The notes under the pieces: model-generated | Told to the model about the DNA's origin: nothing | The model's input: the letters and a program-made list of their open reading frames with translations, nothing else | Databases searched by the model: none | Shown: positions 8,125 through 17,843 of the stretch, in pieces | How positions within the stretch are numbered: the first letter of the stretch is position 1 | How the letters are laid out: each line of letters opens with the position of its first letter | Position numbers and translations under genes: made by a program | Assembly: GCF_000235365.1 (NCBI RefSeq) | Contig: NC_016455.1 | Location: forward strand, 1 to 64,000 | Reading direction: 5' to 3' | Source of the DNA: Eremothecium cymbalariae DBVPG#7215 | Taxonomy: Eukaryota; Ascomycota; Saccharomycetes; Saccharomycetales; Saccharomycetaceae | DNA: 64,000 nt

Positions 8125-9567
8125 ATGACTACTGCTAATGTTCAGGACATAGGCTACGCCTTCCTAAAGACATATTACCAAAGGATGCATAATGATCCTT
8201 CTAAACTTTTTCACTTGTACTCCAATACAGCTGAATTGACCCAGATTAACTACCAAGTAAATCTCAACACCAAGACGGATATACTACCCACAGTCAAGGT
8301 TATCGGCAAAGAAAATATTAGTAAGTTTTATAGCAGAAACAATAAGATGGTGCAAGATGTTCGAGTGAAGATTGATGCTTGTGATTTTCAGTCGACTGGC
8401 TCTAGTAACAATGGGATCTTGATCTTAGCAATGGGCGAAATATGCTGGAGCAATACTCCAACTTACAGATTCTGTCAAACGTTTGTTTTACACCCTGTGG
8501 GCAACAATAACAAAATGTACGATGTTACTAACGACATCATACGCTTTATCCCGGATATTCTAAAGGATATCGTTCCTGAGTCTCCTGGTTCCACTTTTTC
8601 ACAATCTACTCCTTCTAATATAAAGAAGGAAGGGTCTACTAAAGAGACTACAGCAAAAATTTCCTCTTCTACGAAGGAAGACGAGGATACAAAGAAAGAC
8701 AGAGAGAAGGAGAAGGAGAAGGAGAGGGAGAAGGAGAAGCAGAAGGAGAAGGAGAAGGAGAAGGACATTGAGAGGGAGAGGGAGAGGGAGAGGGAGAGGG
8801 ATAGAAGGAGGGAGCACAAGAACGAAGAAAGAAAAGAAGATGTTATTGGGGCAGCTAAAGAAACTCTAGTACATTCAAAGGCTGAGAAGGAGGAAGAAGA
8901 TCCAGTAGCTACCTTTACTGCCAAAGAAACCTCGAAAAGCCATCACAATTCTAGAATCTCAGATTCTAATAGAGAAGATATGAAGACAGTTCCAAGGTCT
9001 AAAGATGATGTTAAAGACGAAGAAAGGAAGCAATTGATGAAGTCTGAGTCTGATGTTCCTAAAAAAATGAATTGGGCATCCCAGTTGACCAATTCAGACT
9101 CGAAAATAGTCCCTAATGTCACTACTAACTATACTAGGGTACCTCCAGAACCTGCTAAAACCCCAGATAGAAGGACTCCCCCACCAAACGGGAATTCTAA
9201 AGCGAACAGCAAGAAGACTAAACATATAAGCGTTCCTAACAAGGATGGTTATTATCCAGTATACATTCGTAACACTGGTGGCGTAACAAATAAAGAGTTG
9301 ACGGATACTCTAGAAAGAGAGTTCGGTGTCGTCAAAAAAATATCTGCACAAGAATCTTTTGCGGTAATCGACTTCGAAGACCCACACTGTCAGCAAGACG
9401 CTATCAGGATGCATACCTTGAAGATCAGTAACACAACGGTATATATGGAACCTAAAACAGAAAAGAAAAGGGGACCTCCTGCATCCTCTATTTCCGCATC
9501 AACCTCTCCAACATCAATCAACGGCAGTCGTTCAAACAAAAAGCATTCAAATCGAAGGAAAGATTGA
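8125..9567 (+). CDS. BRE5: Ubp3 deubiquitinase cofactor Bre5 (G3BP-like, NTF2 and RRM domains)
   Basis: Bre5 is the partner of the ubiquitin protease Ubp3; the pair deubiquitinates COPII/COPI subunits and acts in ribophagy and stress granules. The 480-residue protein has an N-terminal NTF2-like dimerisation domain (about 8-145, starting IGYAFLKTYYQRMHNDPSKL). A long, highly charged Lys/Glu/Arg middle region follows, then an RRM-like domain (about 376-450) and a basic Ser-rich tail. This is the G3BP layout. The charged segment is encoded by nearly pure GAG/AAG triplets at 8700-8815. It lies next to POP2, as in S. cerevisiae (YNR052C-YNR051C). Confidence 0.9.
   Translation: MTTANVQDIGYAFLKTYYQRMHNDPSKLFHLYSNTAELTQINYQVNLNTKTDILPTVKVIGKENISKFYSRNNKMVQDVRVKIDACDFQSTGSSNNGILILAMGEICWSNTPTYRFCQTFVLHPVGNNNKMYDVTNDIIRFIPDILKDIVPESPGSTFSQSTPSNIKKEGSTKETTAKISSSTKEDEDTKKDREKEKEKEREKEKQKEKEKEKDIERERERERERDRRREHKNEERKEDVIGAAKETLVHSKAEKEEEDPVATFTAKETSKSHHNSRISDSNREDMKTVPRSKDDVKDEERKQLMKSESDVPKKMNWASQLTNSDSKIVPNVTTNYTRVPPEPAKTPDRRTPPPNGNSKANSKKTKHISVPNKDGYYPVYIRNTGGVTNKELTDTLEREFGVVKKISAQESFAVIDFEDPHCQQDAIRMHTLKISNTTVYMEPKTEKKRGPPASSISASTSPTSINGSRSNKKHSNRRKD
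8700..8815 (+). repeat. GAG/AAG trinucleotide repeat tract inside BRE5
   Basis: An almost uninterrupted purine tract of GAG, AAG and AGG triplets encodes about 38 charged residues (alternating Glu, Lys, Arg) in the linker between the NTF2 and RRM domains. The strand asymmetry creates long leucine- and serine-rich antisense open frames that are not genes. Length variation between strains is likely. Confidence 0.9.
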
Positions 9568-10087
9568 TGATTGATTGATGCCGCTGCATTCATGTGTGTT
9601 AGTAATATCGTAAATGTTCCACCAACAATCCCTTTACTAACCATGTGCTCGCCAATTAATCTATTATCATGCTCTTCTCAGCGCCACATTGTTGTGATTT
9701 ATATTGATTATAAATTATAGTATCCACCACGGATGATATAACTTGCTTATAGTGTATATAGAGTGTACCATTAATATATCTGATTTACAAGTTTCTACTG
9801 TCTTCTTTTCCAAAAACAGGCCTCAGATGGAATATGATGACTTGCATCTCGTCGATTACTTTTGGTATGTTGCGGTGGAGTTCTAGATTTCCGTTGTGTG
9901 AAAAAATCATGGCGCTGAGACCAGGAACGGAGAAGGGGGCTATCTATTTATTGCACATGGAACAAGTGAAGAATAAAAGTTTTAAAACAACGGTGTACCT
10001 CAAGAATAAACGGCCATCAGTGATGGAACGGTTCGTTTACACATATTAAGCAGAATTAGATTTCAAAAAGAAAAACATCGCGAAATC
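9568..10087. other. Intergenic BRE5-OCA4
   Basis: This 520-bp gap carries the BRE5 3' region and OCA4 promoter. A 71-codon open frame at 9834-10049 (+) has plausible codon use in its second half but no family I recognise and no upstream signal, so it is not called. No RNA gene was recognised. Confidence 0.4.
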
Positions 10088-11148
10088 ATGCTTGTGCCAC
10101 CTGCTAACTTTGGCATTGCCGAAGAGGGAATATGTATGTATCAGATGGTGGAATTCGACAGTGTGTGGAACAAGAGGCTAACAGTGTAACTACAGATAGA
10201 TGTTCAAGGATAGAGACAATTAACCTATCTTTCCTTGAAGTACTGACATTGAAGTCAATAGTGTTTGTTGGGGGGCAAGAACCTTCAAAATTTTTCAGGG
10301 AATTCTTTGAGAGATGTAATGTTCAACTGTTTGTTATTAAACGAGTGCAGACTTCGTCCACGTTGGCCCCCCCTAGAAACAGTGTAACCAAGGAGCAGCC
10401 AGTTGAAGAGTCTGATTTCAGCAGCGGATGCCAATCAGTGTCTCAATATAAGCTGAGCGATTCTGATGATCTCATGATCATCAAAAGTACTAGTCTGCAG
10501 AAGATCTTTCGGTTAATAATGGACACAACTAACCACAACACCCTGTTAGTTGATAAAACTTCTGTTGTTATAGGACTCCTGAGGAGAATACTAAAATGGA
10601 ACATATCATCTATAATTAGCGAGTACAGACTTTACACAGGCAAAAATAGCAATTATTTTGCAGAAACGTTCCTAGAAGTCATCAACGTGAATATAATCCA
10701 AAACATGGAGAAGTCTGTCAGAGAGGATGTATCTCGGCTGGACATCCATGACGATACGAATACCATCGATACGGAGCGGAAAACATCATCCCGAAAAGTG
10801 ATAAACGAAGCTGATCTGTCTATGGAACCTGAGCTGCCGCAGCACATCTTAACAATCATAGATCAAGTACAAGAACACACCAGCAAGGAGGAAGGTAGTT
10901 TGGTTTCAATGGACGTCCAAAGAGTTCCTTCCTCTAAAGGTATATTTGGAAACCGATATCGTCTCGCATTCAATAAACGTGAACTATCTGAATATGAATA
11001 CTACCGCAGTGATAGCTCCAACGCGGTAAAAATAACCATCCCAAGAGAATCGTTGCTACCGGAATGGTTCAAACTCCAGAGGGACTTATGGGAACAAGAA
11101 AACACTAAACAGGTGCACAACTTCTATACAGAGCGAATTTTTATCTAA
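10088..11148 (+). CDS. OCA4: Oca4-like protein of the inositol-pyrophosphate phosphatase (Siw14/Oca) family, spliced
   Basis: Oca4 is a member of the cytoplasmic Oca/Siw14 group of dual-specificity-phosphatase-like proteins, linked to cell-cycle arrest after oxidant stress and to inositol pyrophosphate turnover. Exon 1 (10088-10133) encodes MLVPPANFGIAEEGI plus one base. A 62-nt intron follows, and exon 2 (10196-11148) continues YRCSRIETINLSFLE, recreating the family's conserved FGIAEEGIYRC start. The spliced protein is 332 residues. The P-loop position reads LVDKTSVVIGLLRR instead of HCxxGxxR, so the catalytic Cys is absent, as I recall for S. cerevisiae Oca4. It lies between BRE5 and LYS9, whereas S. 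cerevisiae has it on chromosome III (YCR095C), consistent with loss after genome duplication. Confidence 0.88.
10134..10195 (+). other. OCA4 intron
   Basis: The 62-nt intron begins GTATGT and ends TACAG. The likely branch site is GGCTAAC at 10176-10182, 13 nt from the acceptor. Without removal the ATG at 10088 runs into a stop after 33 codons. Confidence 0.88.
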
Positions 11149-11880
11149 GAGCATTTTGGTTCGACGAAATTTATCACGCATTCAAAATGGAATAAGTGTA
11201 ACGGATGCTCGAAAGCCAACCTTTCCATTCTGCAAAAAGAACGTGACCTCTAATCTAATTTATGGGATTCGTTTACCGCAACTATCTAATTATGAGGCAT
11301 AGTCATGGAGATAGATCCCTGATATCTTTTGTTAAGCAACCAAGGTATCTCGTGTAGTGACTGAAACTTCTCCTGATCTCGGCTTTTTATGGAGAAAATT
11401 TTCCAGTCCCTGGGCACATCCGGGTAACGGTGATCCTTCCCGAGATTACATTTAGAAGCATCACGTACACCAGCAGACACGTATAATAATTTCATTAGAA
11501 AACGAAAATATAACGATTTCTTTGATCTTATTGTTGAATAAAGCTTACGGAAAATAGCCCTGATTGCATTAATTGAGGGATTCTCTGATCAACAGTATGC
11601 ATAAAGCCAATTTTAGATCCTATGAAATTTAAGGGAGGTAAGGATGAAAGAGCCTAAATTCCACGGGGAATTTTTGATGAAGATTTTCTAAGCATGAAAA
11701 TTGTGTTCCTAATTATGGGTCATAGATTGTTATAAAAGTCTTTATTCTTGGGCAAAAAATTAGCATTGGTTGGTCGTTTTGAGCATTCATTAACTGGATT
11801 CTATCATTTGTACACAAGGGTTTTGTTGCGGGGTTCTAAAGTGTTGCTTTAACATTAAACGAATATTATTTTATTTTAAA
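11149..11880. promoter_or_regulatory. OCA4 3' region and LYS9 promoter
   Basis: In this 732-bp gap, CGGGTAA at 11421-11427 matches a Reb1 site in reverse. TTCCACGGGGAA at 11659-11670 resembles, with one extra base, the palindromic Lys14 site found at S. cerevisiae LYS genes. A 69-codon antisense frame at 11286-11495 has no recognisable match and is not called. Confidence 0.4.
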
Positions 11881-13221
11881 ATGACTAAAAAAGTCTTGGT
11901 ATTGGGTTCTGGTTTTGTAGCTCAGCCTGTTATACAGGTTTTAGCTGACACCGAAGGCATTGATGTGAGTGTTGCTTGCAGGACTCTAGAAAATGCAAAA
12001 GCTTTGGCAGATGCGTCGAAGTCGCAGGCACTATCAATAGACGTGAGGAATGCTGAGCAATTGGATGCCGCTCTTAAGGAGCATGATGTTGTGATTTCGT
12101 TAATTCCATACATTTACCACGCCGATGTCGTGAAGTCCGCAATTCGGCTGAAAAAGGACGTGGTGACTACGTCTTATATTTCTGATGCCTTGCGTGAGTT
12201 GGAGCCAGAAATAAAAGCCGCTGGGATCACTGTTATGAATGAGATTGGGCTGGATCCTGGTATTGACCATTTGTATGCTGTGAAAACCATTGATGAGGTC
12301 CATCAGGCAGGTGGAAAGATCACTTCCTTTTTATCTTACTGCGGTGGGTTGCCAGCTCCAGAGAATTCTGACAATCCATTGGGGTATAAGTTCTCTTGGT
12401 CTTCAAGAGGGGTTTTGTTGGCCTTGCGGAATAGTGCTAAGTTCTGGAAGGATGGCCAGATTGAAACAGTTGAGTCTGCAGACTTGATGTCTACAGCCAA
12501 ACCCTATTTTATTTACCCTGGATTCTCCTTTGTTTGTTACCCAAATAGAGACTCAACTACTTTCAGGCATTTATACAACATTCCTGAGGCTAAAACAGTT
12601 ATCAGAGGAACTTTGAGGTATCAAGGGTTTCCAGAGTTTATTAAGGTTCTCGTAGACATTGGAATGTTGAAGGATGACGTTGATCCCGCTTTCTCTTCTG
12701 CGACCTCTTGGAACATCGCTCTAGCTCAATACTTGGGTGCCAAATCAGAATCAAAGGAAGATCTAATTGCGGCAATTGATTCAAAATCTAACTGGGGCTC
12801 CGATGAAGAACGTGAGAGGATTTTAGCTGGATTTTCATGGCTCGGAATGCTTTCAAGCAAAGCAATTGATCCAAGGGGCAATCCATTGGACACGCTATGT
12901 GCAACATTGGAGCAATTGATGCAATTTGAGGAGGGAGAACGTGACATGATTTGTTTGCAGCACAAGTTTGGAATTGAGTGGGCAGATGGTACCAAAGAAG
13001 TTAGGACTTCTACTCTTGTCGAATATGGCAAACCTGGTGGTTACTCAGCAATGGCTGCTACTGTTGGTTACCCATGTGCTATTGCCACCAAGTTACTATT
13101 GAATGGAACTATAAAAGGTCCAGGATTGCTTGCTCCTTATTCACCAAGTATTAATGACCCAATAATGAAGGAATTAAAGGAAAAATATGGTATTTACTTG
13201 AAGGAGAAGACGATTGCCTAA
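11881..13221 (+). CDS. LYS9: Saccharopine reductase (glutamate-forming), lysine biosynthesis
   Basis: Lys9 catalyses the seventh step of the fungal alpha-aminoadipate pathway, condensing aminoadipate semialdehyde with glutamate to saccharopine using NADPH, in the cytosol. The 446-residue protein is full length (S. cerevisiae 446). It opens with a Rossmann nucleotide-binding segment (VLVLGSGFVAQPVIQVL) and contains the family segment MNEIGLDPGIDH at about 120. The C-terminal half is the substrate-binding dimerisation domain. It is next to BRE5 in S. cerevisiae (YNR050C-YNR051C); here OCA4 is between them. The syntenic block breaks after this gene. Confidence 0.96.
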   Translation: MTKKVLVLGSGFVAQPVIQVLADTEGIDVSVACRTLENAKALADASKSQALSIDVRNAEQLDAALKEHDVVISLIPYIYHADVVKSAIRLKKDVVTTSYISDALRELEPEIKAAGITVMNEIGLDPGIDHLYAVKTIDEVHQAGGKITSFLSYCGGLPAPENSDNPLGYKFSWSSRGVLLALRNSAKFWKDGQIETVESADLMSTAKPYFIYPGFSFVCYPNRDSTTFRHLYNIPEAKTVIRGTLRYQGFPEFIKVLVDIGMLKDDVDPAFSSATSWNIALAQYLGAKSESKEDLIAAIDSKSNWGSDEERERILAGFSWLGMLSSKAIDPRGNPLDTLCATLEQLMQFEEGERDMICLQHKFGIEWADGTKEVRTSTLVEYGKPGGYSAMAATVGYPCAIATKLLLNGTIKGPGLLAPYSPSINDPIMKELKEKYGIYLKEKTIA

Positions 13222-13368
13222 TTTTAGTCTTCCGATTGTTCGTACATATTTATTCATATACAAAACTCTATAGTATGAAACTCAAAAATGCACCACTTCG
13301 AACATGTCAAAGATGACTGTGGATTGATTATCGCTGTATAAATAGTGTAAACGAAAAAGTTAAATTCC

Positions 13369-13377
13369 TCACGTGAT
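13369..13377. promoter_or_regulatory. TCACGTGAT E-box (Cbf1-type site)
   Basis: A palindromic CACGTG with flanks matching the preferred Cbf1 site sits in the short gap between two convergent genes, just beyond the stop codon of the helicase gene. Its position is unusual for a promoter element, so its function is uncertain. Confidence 0.4.
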
Positions 13378-13394
13378 AATTAGCATCGGCGACA

Positions 13395-16300
13395 TCACTG
13401 CCGAATGACGGTTTCAACAAGGTCCAGAATCTCGTTTTGTGACTCTCCCTGTGTTGCTCTGAAGGCGGTATTAGGGTTGTCTAGTTTTTTCTTGATGGTT
13501 TGATCCAGCAGGGCTCTTAATTCTTTGATTAGGACGCCATTTTTGCACCAGGTCCGGATTGGGAGCCAGTTGTCCACTACAATGCCAGGGGAATGGACGC
13601 TGCCGTTGGTATCGTACCGGATAGGCCCGCCAAAGAGTAGTAGGGCTAGGGTGGACGTGGGGGTGATGTAGTTTAAGTAAAATTTTGACGTGACGTGTGC
13701 TGAGCAGTATACAACGAAAGGTGCCTTGAAAGGGCTTATTTTACCTTTCGTTGCTGACGGGGCTACAGATGCATCCATTGCGACTATCTTTTCCGGGTTT
13801 GTCGAGTTATCTGAAGAAAATACGACGGAGGAAGGATGGAGGAAGGCTCGTGTAGCAGGCAGTCTTTGGTTGGATACTGCAGAGTCATCTTCTGTCGATT
13901 CCAATTGGTCTATGTATTCTTCATTCCGGATCCAGTATTTTGTCATTCGTGCTTCTGGATCTATCTCTAACGATCCAGAACTGGTAGCCATAAACTTTGG
14001 ATCCGGTAACTGGACACGCGCAACCTGCGGGTAGAAAGCTCCCGTTAAAACACATTTTAGAATATCAAGATTGCCGCCATTTTTGTTGAGGTGTTCAATA
14101 GATCCAGGCTTGTATTTCATTGGGAGAAAGCCGACGTCTTCTAATATGGCATAAAATTGGCTCCTAGATGACAAAATCTCTTTGATTTTATTATAGGACA
14201 GTACATTATCTATCATAAACTTCCTTTTTACTGTATTATCGGTAATTGATAGGTACTGGCGCACAATTTCAACGGTAGCTAATAAGTCACCTCTTTGCTT
14301 GTGCTGCAAGAGGATAGCTTTTATTTTATCTCTGTTTTCAAAGGTCCCTATAAAAGGTGTAGATCCGGCGCTTAAAACTGAGGCAATTAAAACACCAATA
14401 TCCGTACATCCAAATATTATGGAGTATATCAACAATTTACCATGTTTGCTATCCATTACAGGTAGTATACTAATATATTTTCCAAGTTCCGTTAGAGATT
14501 TTTCTGAGTCATCTAGTAATCCTGCAGTTATCAACATCTGTTCAGACTTACTTAAAGCACTAGCAGAAGGCGGGTCAATCCCAGTGGCTAAAAACTTGAG
14601 CACATCATTAACGCCCATAGCCTTGACCGATAGGTATAGCGATTCTAAAGGAATCCTTTTAATCTCTGGTATTGGAGACTCTAGCATATCGGCATATATA
14701 TTCTTGGAAAATAGTTTGTAAGAGTATCCTTCTCTTACTCTACCGGCACGACCTCTACGTTGTTTAGCCTCAGCTTTAGAAATGAAAGTTTCGACTAACC
14801 TGGTAGTGTTATCTTTTGGGTTATAATTCAAAACCTTGGCACGACCAGTATCAATAATTGCCACACAGTCGTCGATAGTAATGGATGTTTCCGCAATATT
14901 TGTAGAGACAACTATCTTGCGTTTTCCAGTGAACCTCACGAATACCCTTTTCTGAAATTCTGACGTCAATGCAGAATGCAAAGGTAATACAACAAATTCA
15001 TCAGGCTTAACTGATTGCTTTAACTTTTCAATGCATCTGTTAATTTCACCTACACCGGGTAAAAAAACTATGATAGACCCATTGTTCCCCTCTCCTTTTA
15101 ATCTCTGATTAACATGTGTAACGGTATCTACAATTAGGTCATAATTAATCTGACCGCTCTGAAAAAACCTAGAATCTGCCTTGGGCCTCAAATAAGCATT
15201 TTCAACCTCTGAATCATCATTCTCATACTGATATCTGTCATTTCTAATCTTAAAATCCAAGGTCTTAAGAATATCATCCAAATAATAATCAGTCACAGGA
15301 AATGTACGACCTTCGATATGGCATTGTTTTAACCCTTCAAAATATTGCTTAAATATATCAATATTAACAGTAGCACTCATTAAAACAATTTTCATACCGG
15401 GTATCTTTCCCAACAAGTTTTTTAACATTATAACGATCAGATCGGTTTCAACGCTTCTTTCATGAACCTCATCAATTATTATAATCTTATTTTTCAAGAA
15501 GTTTACATCACCTTGCAAAATTCGCACTAAGATACCGGTGGTCATGAATGTTATCCTGGTATTGGGACCGCTTCTATTTGTGCCTCTAATGATATATCCA
15601 ACTTCATCCCCACATGGTGTGCATCGTTCATCAGACACTCTTTCTGCAAGGCCAATAGCCGAAATTCTTCTGGGCTGTGTACATAATAGTTTGACTTTGG
15701 AAAAATCTTTCTTGGTATTCATCAAATGATCCAATAAAAATTGTGCAACCTGCGTAGATTTACCAGAACCTGTTTCACCAGTAATTAGAATGACGTCGCT
15801 ACGATACACCATATCTACAATCAAATCTTGTTTATGCCATGCTGGTAATTTAGATCTTTGTTTAATCATGCATAAATACTCAGAACTATTGAGCCTTTCT
15901 TTATAAGCCTTCTCAAGTACCAATATTTCATCTTGAGATAGCTCTTTGGAAGAGTGACTCTTCGATTTAATATATTTTTTTGTAGAACTACGTTGATTGT
16001 TTTGGCTTTCTCCATTTTGGTTCAAATCCAAAGGTAATAATGGTCCAGGGTTTTCTATAATAGATGACAGGTTCTCCTGTAACCATTCAAATATATGAAA
16101 CACCAACATATCGCCCAACAATCCAGAAACTGAGATGTAATGTAGTAACCTGTAAAGTATCTGCTGTTTGATATAGTTGGGTAATTTATAATTTTTATTA
16201 AATGTGGAAACAATGATTCCCGGTAACCTCATAGGATAGTTCCTCGACTTGTATACCTTCAACTTAAGATTAAAATTTTTATTTAACTCCATAGTAAAGC

Positions 16301-17624
16301 ACGAATCTTTGTCCACAATGTCAATTTTATCCTCATAAATGCTGGAAAGTGATTCTAGTTCTTGATCCCATATTTGCCTGGATTCTTCCTCTGTTATTTC
16401 ATCAATGTGGGCTATCGAAGGTATAATTGATTCAGTTAAAATAGCTGCCGCATCTGATTCATTGAATGCGGAATTTTGCAAAGCAAGTAATGCTTCATCA
16501 TATGAGACACCAGATTCCATGAGACGCTCAATTGAATTTCTTGATGATAGCGGTAACTTTGTAATTTCAACCTTAATGTTGGAATCCTCTTTACGTTTTT
16601 GAAAAAACAGCGGTAGGTCGTCTTCTGGCAAATTGAACAGGAGAAAGGAAAGAGGATCTTTGTACTGCATTGCCTCTTCAACATGCGAAGTCCTAAACCC
16701 AAATTCAAGTAACTGGCTTCTAATGGCTTGTCTTTCTGCAGTTTCTACACCCCCGTATCGTTTTGTTCTCCAGTCTATATGAACCTTCAAAGAAGTTTCA
16801 ATTAAATTTCTCGATGATTCCTCTATGTCAGCAAAAGTTGACGACTCCCAGACCTTGGATGAGAACTTCACAACCCGGCTGGAACCTTCAGGTTTAGAAG
16901 GCTTTATTACTTTGCCCTCAGTTAATGAAGTCGATATATTCTTCTTGTTGACAGAAGTTACAATCACAGGAGCTTTTCTTATTTTCTCATCTTGTTGCTT
17001 TCTAACTTCCCGTTTCGCTTCTTTTTGAAGCGTCAACTTTTGCTCCTCCAATAACGTCTTTAAAGGATCCACATCAAAAACCTTGCTACATCTAGCTGGA
17101 TTTTCCTTCAAAAGCTGCTTTCTATAATCATCCAATTCGTGCCATAACTTCTTATGGTTCGATGGTAGCATCATGTGCATATTAGTATTATATGCAATTC
17201 TATATAACGCAACCGTCGCTGCGTAATTCCGAGCTTCAATTGCCGTCTCCTGTGGAATTAAAAGTCCCATACCACTAGTCTTGTTGTAAGTTGGATCATT
17301 CATTCTAACAGTAACTGTCTCCTTAGATTTCGGGTCCGTATAAGATACACATGCAATAGAAAGCATTCCCTTGGTGCCAATCTTCTTCATTTCATATTCT
17401 ACTTTATTCCACTTCCGTTTCTGTGCAACCTCATACAACAAAGTGTGTGGAAGCTTACCGGTCCAGCTCGAAGTGTTGGTAACTTTGGCTCTGTTTTCTC
17501 TATGTTTCAACTTTTTTTCTTCTGCAGCAGCCAAGTCTTTCCCTTTCTTTCCCTTCTTATCGTTAGCATTAAAATCCTCCGTTGGAGGAGTAGCTGACTT
17601 GCCCTTAGTAGATTTCTTAGCCAT
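13395..17624 (-). CDS. Large DExH-box RNA helicase (YLR419W / DHX29-DHX57-like)
   Basis: This 1409-residue protein (S. cerevisiae YLR419W about 1435) belongs to the DEAH/RHA helicase family, probably linked to translation or ribosome function. The layout is a lysine-rich N-terminus, a UBA-like segment (about 360-400), an RWD-like domain (about 415-530), then the helicase core. Core motifs include I (GETGSGKS, from about residue 615), II (DEVH, about 718), III (SAT), and V/VI (TNIAETSIT, QRRGRAGR). The HA2 and OB-fold domains follow to the C-terminus. It is divergent from CDC73 across about 220 bp, as in S. cerevisiae. Subfamily and function are inferred from domain order. Confidence 0.93.
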   Translation of the reverse strand: MAKKSTKGKSATPPTEDFNANDKKGKKGKDLAAAEEKKLKHRENRAKVTNTSSWTGKLPHTLLYEVAQKRKWNKVEYEMKKIGTKGMLSIACVSYTDPKSKETVTVRMNDPTYNKTSGMGLLIPQETAIEARNYAATVALYRIAYNTNMHMMLPSNHKKLWHELDDYRKQLLKENPARCSKVFDVDPLKTLLEEQKLTLQKEAKREVRKQQDEKIRKAPVIVTSVNKKNISTSLTEGKVIKPSKPEGSSRVVKFSSKVWESSTFADIEESSRNLIETSLKVHIDWRTKRYGGVETAERQAIRSQLLEFGFRTSHVEEAMQYKDPLSFLLFNLPEDDLPLFFQKRKEDSNIKVEITKLPLSSRNSIERLMESGVSYDEALLALQNSAFNESDAAAILTESIIPSIAHIDEITEEESRQIWDQELESLSSIYEDKIDIVDKDSCFTMELNKNFNLKLKVYKSRNYPMRLPGIIVSTFNKNYKLPNYIKQQILYRLLHYISVSGLLGDMLVFHIFEWLQENLSSIIENPGPLLPLDLNQNGESQNNQRSSTKKYIKSKSHSSKELSQDEILVLEKAYKERLNSSEYLCMIKQRSKLPAWHKQDLIVDMVYRSDVILITGETGSGKSTQVAQFLLDHLMNTKKDFSKVKLLCTQPRRISAIGLAERVSDERCTPCGDEVGYIIRGTNRSGPNTRITFMTTGILVRILQGDVNFLKNKIIIIDEVHERSVETDLIVIMLKNLLGKIPGMKIVLMSATVNIDIFKQYFEGLKQCHIEGRTFPVTDYYLDDILKTLDFKIRNDRYQYENDDSEVENAYLRPKADSRFFQSGQINYDLIVDTVTHVNQRLKGEGNNGSIIVFLPGVGEINRCIEKLKQSVKPDEFVVLPLHSALTSEFQKRVFVRFTGKRKIVVSTNIAETSITIDDCVAIIDTGRAKVLNYNPKDNTTRLVETFISKAEAKQRRGRAGRVREGYSYKLFSKNIYADMLESPIPEIKRIPLESLYLSVKAMGVNDVLKFLATGIDPPSASALSKSEQMLITAGLLDDSEKSLTELGKYISILPVMDSKHGKLLIYSIIFGCTDIGVLIASVLSAGSTPFIGTFENRDKIKAILLQHKQRGDLLATVEIVRQYLSITDNTVKRKFMIDNVLSYNKIKEILSSRSQFYAILEDVGFLPMKYKPGSIEHLNKNGGNLDILKCVLTGAFYPQVARVQLPDPKFMATSSGSLEIDPEARMTKYWIRNEEYIDQLESTEDDSAVSNQRLPATRAFLHPSSVVFSSDNSTNPEKIVAMDASVAPSATKGKISPFKAPFVVYCSAHVTSKFYLNYITPTSTLALLLFGGPIRYDTNGSVHSPGIVVDNWLPIRTWCKNGVLIKELRALLDQTIKKKLDNPNTAFRATQGESQNEILDLVETVIRQ

Positions 17625-17832
17625 AGCCTCTTCACGTTTGTTGATTATAGAGCGATGTTACAATGAGATGAGACCCATAAAAGCGATTGGCGCTACAGTT
17701 TCACCAAAGCCGGGTAGCCTATTCGTAAGTAGCAATATGAAATTGGGAATTTTAGAATTCTGGAAAAGTTAGTATTTAAGATAAAATGGAGTATTAAAGC
17801 GGAAACATACATGTTTGAGAAGTAGTTTGTGC

Positions 17833-17838
17833 CACGTG
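17833..17838. promoter_or_regulatory. CACGTG E-box just before CDC73
   Basis: A CACGTG core lies 6 bp upstream of the CDC73 ATG at 17844. This is within or close to the 5' leader, so it may act as a site for Cbf1- or Pho4-like factors or be incidental. Confidence 0.3.
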
Positions 17839-17843
17839 CAAAT

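Noticed and set aside
8475..8924. Long leucine/serine-rich antisense frames opposite BRE5
   Set aside because: They mirror the GAG/AAG repeat on the coding strand and have no independent features.
9834..10049. 71-codon frame between BRE5 and OCA4
   Set aside because: No recognisable family and no gene at this place in the S. cerevisiae order. It would deserve a homology search but is not supported here.
11286..11495. 69-codon minus-strand frame upstream of LYS9
   Set aside because: No recognisable motif, lies in a promoter region, and length is within chance expectation.
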